A stretch of 10,940 nt of DNA from Candidatus Heimdallarchaeota archaeon (GTDB taxonomy: Archaea; Asgardarchaeota; Heimdallarchaeia; JABLTI01): contig JAGXNT010000058.1 in the NCBI GenBank assembly GCA_019894765.1, positions 1 through 10,940 of the forward strand, written 5' to 3'. The position numbers were made by a program, and so were the translations under genes. Under the pieces are notes generated by a model. It was not told the DNA's origin. It worked only from the letters and a program-made list of their open reading frames with translations, and searched no databases. Below, in pieces: positions 5,919-10,940 of the stretch. Position 1 is the stretch's first letter, and each line of letters opens with the position of its first letter.

Positions 5919-7508
5919 TTAGATTGTCTCTTTTCTTGCTCTCATTGCATTCCAAAGCATGCTTCCAAGACTCATTCCTGGTTTGTATTTCTTCCCTTGT
6001 AGATATAATTGTTCAACTTTCAATTGCCGAAGGTCTTTAGGATCTTTGCTAAGAGGATTTTCATTGAGAATAACCATATCGGCTAATTTACCTTTTTCTA
6101 AACTACCACGTTTTTTCTCATCGAAACTCATCCAAGCGACTTCATAAGTATACATTTTCAATGCTTCTTGAATTGTTAAATTTTGACTTGAATCATAGGG
6201 ATGATTACATGCTCCGTAAATACCAGCTATTGGATCTGGATGAGTGACAGGACCATCAGAACCACCGCTTAAATGTATACCTGCATCGATAATCTTTCTG
6301 TAAGGTGAGCTTGTTTTTGCTCGATCACCTATTAATTCTTCTATAAACCAAACGGGTTCCAATGGGCTAACAAGAATTGCTGGCTGAGCTGTAATAGAAA
6401 TCCCCAAGTTAACACATCTTTGGATATCCTCATCAGAAATAAGATAAACATGGATTATTGAATGTCGGTGATCTTCTCTTGGATAATCTTGTAAAGCTAT
6501 TTCGATAGCATCAATTGCTTGTTTAACAGCAGCATCTCCTATTGTATGAAATTCAATTTGTAATTCTGCACGATTAGCTTCTTTGGCAAAATCAGCAACT
6601 TCATCATCAGAATAATAGAGAATTCCCTTACTTTCAGGATTATTTGTGTAAGGTTCAATTAAACCAGCATCATAAGTTGCAAAAGCACCATCTAATGCAG
6701 TAGCAAAACACCCTCCAATGCGCGGGAGTTTTCGTTTCAATGCTTTAGATACATCCATTGTTTGAAAGAACATCCGCGTTTGGATATTATTCTTCTTAGA
6801 CTTTGCTTTGCCAATCATCAATGCCATAGTGACATCTAGATCCATTGGATAACCAATACTCTCTACAGAATGGATGAGTCCAATACCTCTTTGAGCTAAT
6901 ATATCATAAGCACCAATTATACTTTTTATTAAAGTAATAAGAGAAAAGAGCGAAGTAAAATAATCCAATCCCAAATAGAAAGCTTCTCTAATTAGAAGTC
7001 CTGTTTCTTCATCAAATCCACGACTTTCACGAACTTTTTTTGGGAATTTTTCCATCATTTTGCTATTGGCTATAAATGAATGACCATCATAACAAACTAT
7101 AGCCATTGGTTTTTCTGAATAATACGAATCCAAATCAATTTTTGTAGGAAGTTTTTTTTCTTCTAAACAATGAGAAGAAATACCAAAACCAACAAGAGCT
7201 TTCCCAATTTTACCTTTTCTTTCTTTCACAAAGGTTTTGATTATTTCATCGACATCAGAAAAGTTTCGAGCTGTACGAACATCAAAATACTCCATAGCAA
7301 TTAATGCCCAATTTGAGTAGTGAATATGTCCATCTCCAAAAGATGGAACTAATGCTCTTTTTCCAAGCGTAACTATGTTTTTACAATCGTTATATTCTTG
7401 TGGGAGTTCATTTCCAACAAAGACTATTTTTCCTTTCTCTTCAACTAAATATTGATACACATTATTATCAGCATCACATGTGATAATTGTGCCTTGAAAA
7501 ATCTGCAT
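5919..7508 (-). CDS. Amidohydrolase family protein, YtcJ/Amidohydrolase_3 type
   Basis: This 529-residue protein is a metal-dependent hydrolase of the amidohydrolase superfamily, close in length and motif order to YtcJ-like proteins, which cleave amide or related bonds in substrates that are mostly unknown. It opens with a small beta-sandwich segment (about 1-55), then the metal-binding HxH (H61, H63) in FGDGHIHYSNW. Further candidates for metal and catalytic residues are H321 in EFHTIGDAAV, H353 in SIIHVYLIS and D418 in GGSDGPVTHPDP. The chain returns to the sandwich with KGKLADMVIL (about 472-481). No signal peptide is seen, so it should be cytosolic. The substrate cannot be predicted. It lies 92 bp downstream of the phzF-like gene and 107 bp upstream of the GuaAb-like gene on the same strand; both gaps contain TATA-like sequences, so separate transcription is likely. 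No frameshift or missing motif is apparent. Confidence 0.88.
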   Translation of the reverse strand: MQIFQGTIITCDADNNVYQYLVEEKGKIVFVGNELPQEYNDCKNIVTLGKRALVPSFGDGHIHYSNWALIAMEYFDVRTARNFSDVDEIIKTFVKERKGKIGKALVGFGISSHCLEEKKLPTKIDLDSYYSEKPMAIVCYDGHSFIANSKMMEKFPKKVRESRGFDEETGLLIREAFYLGLDYFTSLFSLITLIKSIIGAYDILAQRGIGLIHSVESIGYPMDLDVTMALMIGKAKSKKNNIQTRMFFQTMDVSKALKRKLPRIGGCFATALDGAFATYDAGLIEPYTNNPESKGILYYSDDEVADFAKEANRAELQIEFHTIGDAAVKQAIDAIEIALQDYPREDHRHSIIHVYLISDEDIQRCVNLGISITAQPAILVSPLEPVWFIEELIGDRAKTSSPYRKIIDAGIHLSGGSDGPVTHPDPIAGIYGACNHPYDSSQNLTIQEALKMYTYEVAWMSFDEKKRGSLEKGKLADMVILNENPLSKDPKDLRQLKVEQLYLQGKKYKPGMSLGSMLWNAMRARKETI

Positions 7509-7535
7509 GAGAATTGTCTAGTGCATTGTAAATTT

Positions 7536-7548
7536 AAAAATATATTTC
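7536..7548 (-). promoter_or_regulatory. TATA box of the amidohydrolase gene
   Basis: Minus strand GAAATATATTTTT, centred about 35 nt before the ATG at 7508, is a good archaeal TATA element. It predicts a start near 7517 and a leader of less than 10 nt. No Shine-Dalgarno motif is visible before the ATG. Confidence 0.45.
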
Positions 7549-7561
7549 AAAAATTATGCTT

Positions 7562-7596
7562 CTAAAGGTCTAAAATTAATTCTATTTGACTTTTAG
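7562..7596 (-). terminator. Weak hairpin behind the PhzF-family gene
   Basis: CTAAAGGTC (7562-7570) pairs with GACTTTTAG (7588-7596) at eight of nine positions, with a 17-nt loop, starting 5 nt beyond the PhzF-family stop codon. In the minus-strand RNA the odd pair is an A-C mismatch. A short T-run (ATTTTT) follows after the stem and a few more bases. It may end the upstream transcript, but the long loop and mismatch make it weak. Confidence 0.3.
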
Positions 7597-7600
7597 TTAT

Positions 7601-8509
7601 TTACAGATAGAAATCTCCTACAGCTATTTTTTTCACTTTTCCTGAAACTAAAACATTGCTAATCTCAGATTTTGTGTATAAATTCTTTACAATTAATTGA
7701 CTAGGTCTTTTAATTTCATAGCCTTGTTCAATATTGATGTTTGTTGATTTTGTATGATTTTCTAAAACGTTCCAATGCTCAAGATATGCTCCCATTGGTC
7801 CTGCTGCACTTCCAGTTGCCGGATCTTCTAGGACACCTACAGATGGGGCAAACATTCGCACGTGAACATTTGAATCCTTATGAATTGTTTCAGTAGTAAA
7901 AACAAGTAATTTTGATGTTACAAAATCATTCAATATTTCAAGCTGTAATTGAGGATTTAGATTAATTTTTTGAATGGCTTCTAGTGATTTTATTGGGATT
8001 ATTAGGAATGGAAATCCAGTTGAAACTACTTGCATAGGATAATCATCAAGAATATCATTTGCTTTTAAGCCAATAATTTTCGCTAATGATTCCTTATCTT
8101 CATATTTGGCCATAAACTTGGGTTCTGGTTGATACATCCCTATTGAATGATCTTCGAAAAATTCCACTTCAATAAGACCTATACCTAGCTCCAATACAAG
8201 CTTATTCTTCTCATGAGGAATGAGGGCTCGTTTTTTTAAGACAAAGGCAGTACCCAATGTTGGATGCCCTGCAAAATCTAATTCTCTACCCGGTGTAAAT
8301 ATCCTAACTTTTGCTGAACAAGAATCAATCTCAGATTCAAAGATGAAAGTGGTTTCTGAGAAATTTAATTCTAATGCTATACCTTGCATTTCTTCATCTG
8401 TTATACTAAGATTCGCATCTTTATCCCAAAAAGTTGCTAGTTGATTACCTGAAAATTGATATCTATCATCAATAAATACGCTTGTTTGAATATATGGATA
8501 CTTTCTCAT
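7601..8509 (-). CDS. PhzF family protein (isomerase/epimerase fold)
   Basis: The 302-residue product fits the PhzF family, which has a diaminopimelate-epimerase-like fold of two similar halves. Family marks are GNQLATF (21-27), NFSETTF with Glu52 at the catalytic acid position, FTPGRELDFAGHPTLGTA (71-88, H82), the second-half block MFAPSVGVLEDPATGSAAG (219-237, D229) and a C-terminal SGKVKKIAVGDFYL. The glutamate, histidine and aspartate correspond to the active-site set of PhzF. The one well-studied member isomerises a phenazine precursor, but most relatives have unknown substrates and no phenazine genes are nearby, so that role should not be assumed. Length is typical and no signal peptide is seen. 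It is divergent from the SnoaL-like gene across a 120-bp spacer and leads the minus-strand series of PhzF, amidohydrolase and GuaAb-like genes. Confidence 0.9.
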   Translation of the reverse strand: MRKYPYIQTSVFIDDRYQFSGNQLATFWDKDANLSITDEEMQGIALELNFSETTFIFESEIDSCSAKVRIFTPGRELDFAGHPTLGTAFVLKKRALIPHEKNKLVLELGIGLIEVEFFEDHSIGMYQPEPKFMAKYEDKESLAKIIGLKANDILDDYPMQVVSTGFPFLIIPIKSLEAIQKINLNPQLQLEILNDFVTSKLLVFTTETIHKDSNVHVRMFAPSVGVLEDPATGSAAGPMGAYLEHWNVLENHTKSTNINIEQGYEIKRPSQLIVKNLYTKSEISNVLVSGKVKKIAVGDFYL

Positions 8510-8534
8510 TTTAACTCACTTGTACAAATTCCTC

Positions 8535-8548
8535 TATTTTTAATTAAA
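8535..8548 (-). promoter_or_regulatory. Possible TATA box of the PhzF-family gene
   Basis: Minus strand TTTAATTAAAAATA is centred about 32 nt before the ATG at 8509. It predicts a short leader with a weak GTGAG motif 8-12 nt before the start codon. The spacer is very AT-rich, so other elements, for example TAATATTTAA at 8561-8570, could serve either direction. Confidence 0.3.
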
Positions 8549-8615
8549 TCTCTATTACTCTTAAATATTAGCTACTTCACTAAACTGAAATACTAGTTTA
8601 ATCAATAATTAAAGG

Positions 8616-8622
8616 GATGTGA
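8616..8622 (+). promoter_or_regulatory. Ribosome binding site supporting a TTG start
   Basis: GATGTGA matches GAGGTGA at six of seven positions and lies 7 nt before the TTG at 8630. The ATG and GTG triplets inside this region lead at once to stop codons, so the motif argues for translation from TTG rather than from the next in-frame ATG at 8669. Confidence 0.45.
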
Positions 8623-8629
8623 ATCTATT

Positions 8630-9079
8630 TTGCTAAAGCAAACACCAGATGGTATTAAAAGTGCAGCAATGGATTTTGATAATGCCATTGAAAAAATGGA
8701 TATAGACGAACTAGTCGAGTTTTTCACAGATGATTGCGAAGTTATTGTTCTAGACGAAATTCTGAAAGGAAAAAATGGTGTTAGAAAATTCTTCAATTGG
8801 TTGTTTGCGAATATTGTTAGAATAAAATTTGATCCTGTTAATATAATGGTCAAAAATGATGTTTTCTTTGAAGAATTCACCGTTAAAGCAAAACTTCCAG
8901 ATGGGACGAGTGTTGTTTCTAATCAAGCAGAAGTTCTAGTTTATGAAAATTATAAAATTAAAAGTTTGAGACTCTATTTTGATAGGCTTGATTTTGCAAA
9001 TGCCATTGCTACAGATTTTATTAGTAAAGGAATCATTAAAACCATCGTGAAGAGATCACTCAAAGGACTTCGTGAATAG
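8630..9079 (+). CDS. SnoaL-like / NTF2-superfamily small protein
   Basis: The 149-residue protein has the pattern of a cone-shaped NTF2-like domain of the SnoaL type: an N-terminal helix ending IDELVEFFTDDCEV (25-38), then GKNGVRKFFNWLF (47-59), followed by strands FFEEFTVKAKL and SVVSNQAEVLVYENYKIKSLRLYFDRLDF. Such proteins act as small isomerases, hydrolases or ligand-binding proteins, and the sequence alone does not say which. The extra C-terminal helix (IATDFISKGIIKTIVKRSLKG) is amphipathic and basic. The start is probably the TTG at 8630, supported by a ribosome site; an ATG at residue 14 would cut into the first helix. It is divergent from the PhzF-family gene and convergent with the MFS gene, with only 18 bp between the two stop codons. 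Confidence 0.75.
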   Translation: MLKQTPDGIKSAAMDFDNAIEKMDIDELVEFFTDDCEVIVLDEILKGKNGVRKFFNWLFANIVRIKFDPVNIMVKNDVFFEEFTVKAKLPDGTSVVSNQAEVLVYENYKIKSLRLYFDRLDFANAIATDFISKGIIKTIVKRSLKGLRE

Positions 9080-9097
9080 GAATTCGGTTCTTCTGTG

Positions 9098-10531
9098 TTA
9101 CTTTGAAATTCCTTCTGATGCTTCCTCTGTAATAACACTTTTCGATATGTAATCAGTTTCAATGAGGTCAATAGTTGTATCATCAAGCTTTTTCGTAGAA
9201 ACGACTTCTATAACTTGATCCTTTGCTTCTCTCTCTTTACCTACAAGAGGCATCATCAAAATGATTGGAATCATACCAGCTATGTAAACAAAAGTAGTTA
9301 TGCTAAAGCATAAATTGAAATTATTATTTGCTCCAACAAGAAATCCTCCTAATACTGCAGAGGCATTCCAGAAAAGTCCCCATGCAATTGCTTCTATAGA
9401 ATTCCAAATACCTCGACGTTTCTTAGGGATTATATCCATCAGAATAGATCTACTAAGAGGTTGCCCTGCATTCATGAATGAACCTCGTAAGATAAAGAAT
9501 GGAACTAATACACCAAATGGTGGGTAAACAACTATTATCAGTAAGCAAGCTGTGGCAATAAATTGAACGATAAATATTGTCTGAACTCGACCTAATCTTA
9601 AAGAAATTTTCTGAGATATTAAACCGAATATACCAGTCACCAGAGACGTTGCCCCCATGATGATATTTAGCCATACAGGAGAAATGAAATACTCTTCCGT
9701 AAAGAATACTGGAAAGTACTTAATCGACATACCAGCGCCTACACCAATAATCAGATTCGCAGCAACCAGCAGTTTAGGTATTAGTTTAATAGCTTTATCT
9801 GAATCTACGTTTAAAGCTAATCTACTCTTTTGTTCTTCTACTTCTGTTAATTCTTCAGCGATTGCTTCACTTTCTTTTCCTAAGCTTCTTTCATCTTTAA
9901 ACATAAAAAGTAAGAAAATAGCAATTAAACTCACTCCAAACCCTACATACATTACATTCTTGATAATTCCTAAATTCCACTCATTACCAATAATTGCGAA
10001 GAGAATAGCTGCAAACACAGGTCCTATTGCCATTGCAAACTGATTAACAAGATGACCCCACGAATAAATCTTGGATCTGTATCCTGAGACAACTGAATCT
10101 GCAAATAAAGCTTCAATAGAGGGTCGAACAAGGGCATTAAATAATCCGAGTAGGAATAATGCTATGAAAATATAGAGAAAAGAATTCCCAAATGCAATGA
10201 AACCCATTGCAATTATTCCAATTACTCCCGCAATTTTTAGTAATATGTCTCTACGATATTTATCAGCAAAAAATCCCGCTGGAAACACGAAAAGAGTCAT
10301 GGTGATACCTGATGCTGCTGAAGTAAGCCCTAACACTACACTTTGACTTAGACCAAATAGTCCACCTGCTTCACCAGCAAAAATATAGATGTACATGCTC
10401 AGTGCAGTACCCATCCAAATACCTCTGCCTAGCGAATTGAATAAATAGAAACCAAAGATAAGTTTGACATTGTAATTCATGGATTTGATAATGTCTCGAG
10501 TAGAGGTTTTCGAATTCATTTCTATATTCAT
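9098..10531 (-). CDS. MFS transporter
   Basis: This 477-residue membrane protein has about 12 hydrophobic segments in two groups of six, split by an acidic and basic cytosolic loop at about 212-250. The loop between segments 2 and 3 holds GFFADKYRRD (86-95), the motif A of the major facilitator superfamily, and a fainter copy (QKISLRLGRVQT, about 307-318) occurs in the second half, as expected for the internal duplication. The C-terminal tail of about 45 residues is charged and should be cytosolic. Substrate and direction are unknown; the general shape is that of proton-driven drug or metabolite carriers. The first ATG (10531) gives MNIEMNSK, and an internal ATG at 10519 is an equally possible start, as neither has a clear ribosome site. 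Palindromes in the upstream spacer overlap its best promoter, suggesting local repression. It is divergent from the HtrA-type gene. Confidence 0.88.
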   Translation of the reverse strand: MNIEMNSKTSTRDIIKSMNYNVKLIFGFYLFNSLGRGIWMGTALSMYIYIFAGEAGGLFGLSQSVVLGLTSAASGITMTLFVFPAGFFADKYRRDILLKIAGVIGIIAMGFIAFGNSFLYIFIALFLLGLFNALVRPSIEALFADSVVSGYRSKIYSWGHLVNQFAMAIGPVFAAILFAIIGNEWNLGIIKNVMYVGFGVSLIAIFLLFMFKDERSLGKESEAIAEELTEVEEQKSRLALNVDSDKAIKLIPKLLVAANLIIGVGAGMSIKYFPVFFTEEYFISPVWLNIIMGATSLVTGIFGLISQKISLRLGRVQTIFIVQFIATACLLIIVVYPPFGVLVPFFILRGSFMNAGQPLSRSILMDIIPKKRRGIWNSIEAIAWGLFWNASAVLGGFLVGANNNFNLCFSITTFVYIAGMIPIILMMPLVGKEREAKDQVIEVVSTKKLDDTTIDLIETDYISKSVITEEASEGISK

Positions 10532-10561
10532 ATCAAGTATCGCGCCATTTCTATTGTGCTG

Positions 10562-10575
10562 TTGAAAGTATTCAA
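10562..10575. promoter_or_regulatory. Inverted repeat TTGAA-N4-TTCAA, copy 1 (possible operator)
   Basis: TTGAA (10562-10566), AGTA, TTCAA (10571-10575). The site covers the transcription start predicted for the MFS gene from the TATA candidate at 10593-10602. The same arms and the same 4-nt spacing recur 38 bp away. Confidence 0.45.
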
Positions 10576-10592
10576 ATTTGTTTAATCATTAA

Positions 10593-10602
10593 AAATATAT
10601 TG
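10593..10602 (-). promoter_or_regulatory. Candidate TATA box of the MFS gene
   Basis: Minus strand CAATATATTTTT contains a good TATA element about 62-71 nt before the MFS ATG. It predicts a start near 10571 and a leader of about 40 nt. TTTAATGATTAAA at about 10581-10593 is an alternative that would shorten the leader to about 25-30 nt. Confidence 0.35.
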
Positions 10603-10616
10603 AACACATTCAATAT
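10597..10616. promoter_or_regulatory. Perfect inverted repeat with TTGAA-N4-TTCAA core, copy 2 (possible operator)
   Basis: Arms ATATTGAA (10597-10604) and TTCAATAT (10609-10616) are perfect 8-bp complements around CACA. It overlaps the upstream side of the MFS TATA candidate, where the BRE would lie, so a bound dimeric regulator could block the transcription factors. Confidence 0.5.
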
Positions 10617-10648
10617 TCCCCTTTAGGAAGAAAAACTGTATTTACATT

Positions 10649-10665
10649 ACTAATAATTTATTAGT
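10649..10665. promoter_or_regulatory. 17-bp palindrome upstream of the HtrA-type gene
   Basis: ACTAATAA (10649-10656) and TTATTAGT (10658-10665) are perfect 8-bp arms around one T. It ends 3 nt before TTTAAATA (10669-10676), the best TATA candidate of the HtrA-type gene. Its sequence differs from the TTGAA-N4-TTCAA pair, so it would be read by a different protein, if by any. Confidence 0.4.
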
Positions 10666-10668
10666 CAA

Positions 10669-10676
10669 TTTAAATA
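10669..10676 (+). promoter_or_regulatory. TATA box of the HtrA-type gene
   Basis: TTTAAATA predicts a transcription start near 10700, giving a leader of about 20 nt that includes the GAAGTGAT ribosome site. TTATAATA at 10693-10700 is a second candidate, but it would give a leaderless transcript and make the ribosome site useless. Confidence 0.4.
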
Positions 10677-10706
10677 AGTAAAGATAATAGTGTTATAATA
10701 AATACT

Positions 10707-10714
10707 GAAGTGAT
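10707..10714 (+). promoter_or_regulatory. Ribosome binding site of the HtrA-type gene
   Basis: GAAGTGAT matches GAGGTGAT at seven of eight positions and lies 6 nt before the ATG at 10721. It supports that start and shows the gene begins without a signal peptide. Confidence 0.6.
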
Positions 10715-10720
10715 TTCAAA

Positions 10721-10940
10721 ATGTCTTTAGGTGATCTTGAAAAGAAATTTATTGCGGTCGTAGAAGATGTTCTACCATCAGTTGTTAGTGTTTACACGAC
10801 TGTTATGGCTCGTGTAGATCTTTTTAGAGTAGCACCTGTTCAAGGCATGGGTTCTGGGGTAATTGTTGAAGAAGATGGAATAATTATCACTAATGCCCAT
10901 GTTGTTCGAAAAGCTCAGAAGATTGGTTTACAACTTCATG
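10721..10940 (+). CDS. HtrA/DegP-type serine protease, N-terminal part (runs off the window)
   Basis: The 73 visible residues read MSLGDLEKKFIAVVEDVLPS and continue to GMGSGVIVEEDGIIITNAH, the hallmark start of trypsin-fold HtrA proteases; H60 in TNAHVV is the catalytic histidine. The Asp and Ser of the triad and any PDZ domain lie beyond the right end, so activity cannot be judged. HtrA proteins degrade or refold damaged proteins. Unlike bacterial DegP there is no signal peptide or membrane segment before the protease domain, so this form is probably cytosolic, as in some archaeal relatives. It has a good ribosome site and TATA box, and lies divergent from the MFS transporter across a 189-bp spacer with several palindromes. 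The gene is incomplete at the window edge, not broken. Confidence 0.85.
   Translation, partial: MSLGDLEKKFIAVVEDVLPSVVSVYTTVMARVDLFRVAPVQGMGSGVIVEEDGIIITNAHVVRKAQKIGLQLH

Noticed and set aside
8581..8600. TAAACT-N8-AGTTTA inverted repeat between the PhzF-family and SnoaL-like genes
   Set aside because: Six-base arms with an 8-nt gap are expected by chance in AT-rich DNA and no second copy was seen nearby.
9078..9113. AGGAATT...AATTCCT hairpin between the convergent SnoaL-like and MFS genes
   Set aside because: Seven-base arms around a 22-nt loop that extends into the MFS coding end, without T-tracts directly behind the stem; not convincing as a terminator.
9657..10043. 128-residue plus-strand open frame
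   Set aside because: It is fully antisense to the conserved MFS transporter, with composition typical of the complement of membrane segments.
1..10940. CRISPR array, insertion sequence, integrase, toxin-antitoxin or defence island
   Set aside because: I found no spaced direct repeats, no transposase or nuclease motifs and no terminal inverted repeats; genes look like ordinary chromosomal ones of uniform composition.
1..10940. tRNA or rRNA genes
   Set aside because: No GC-rich cloverleaf arm set or conserved T-loop (GGTTCRAATCC-like) was seen in the short spacers; this was by eye, so a structure-based scan would settle it.

Overview
The window looks archaeal. It is strongly AT-rich, has stand-alone TATA boxes placed about 25-27 nt before start codons or Shine-Dalgarno motifs, carries a stand-alone GMP-synthase ATPase domain (GuaAb type) with no fused glutaminase, a two-subunit 2-oxoacid:ferredoxin oxidoreductase, and a surface protein with a signal peptide and a C-terminal membrane anchor ending in a basic KKRRK tail. 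The gene style would fit an Asgard-type archaeon, but this is an impression from protein flavour and no marker gene here proves it.

Layout from left to right: (1) a DUF362 protein on the minus strand, ending in a hairpin plus T-rich tract at the window edge; (2) a 142-bp divergent spacer leading to a plus-strand operon of 2-oxoacid:ferredoxin oxidoreductase alpha (gamma-alpha fusion) and beta subunits, translationally coupled through an ATGA overlap; (3) a secreted, membrane-anchored beta-rich protein on the plus strand, whose stop codon lies inside a perfect hairpin shared with the convergent next gene; (4) three spaced minus-strand genes, in transcription order PhzF-family protein, YtcJ-like amidohydrolase and GuaAb-like protein, the latter two with convincing TATA boxes of their own; (5) a small SnoaL/NTF2-fold-like protein on the plus strand, divergent from phzF-like and apparently using a TTG start; (6) an MFS transporter on the minus strand; (7) a 189-bp divergent spacer with three good palindromes; (8) the first 73 codons of an HtrA/DegP-type serine protease running off the right end.

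Functionally this is mostly housekeeping and scattered metabolism rather than a defence or mobile system: reductive or oxidative 2-oxoacid/CoA chemistry linked to ferredoxin, late purine synthesis, hydrolysis of an unknown amide or cyclic substrate, efflux or uptake by MFS, and protein quality control. No RNA gene, CRISPR array, insertion sequence or integrase is visible, and no gene-free stretch exceeds 300 bases. The most interesting non-coding signal is the MFS/HtrA spacer: two copies of TTGAA-N4-TTCAA bracket the best MFS promoter and a third, different palindrome sits next to the best HtrA TATA box. The most interesting protein signals are a cluster-ligand cysteine replaced by Gln in the oxidoreductase beta subunit and a GuaAb-like protein enlarged by two insertions.
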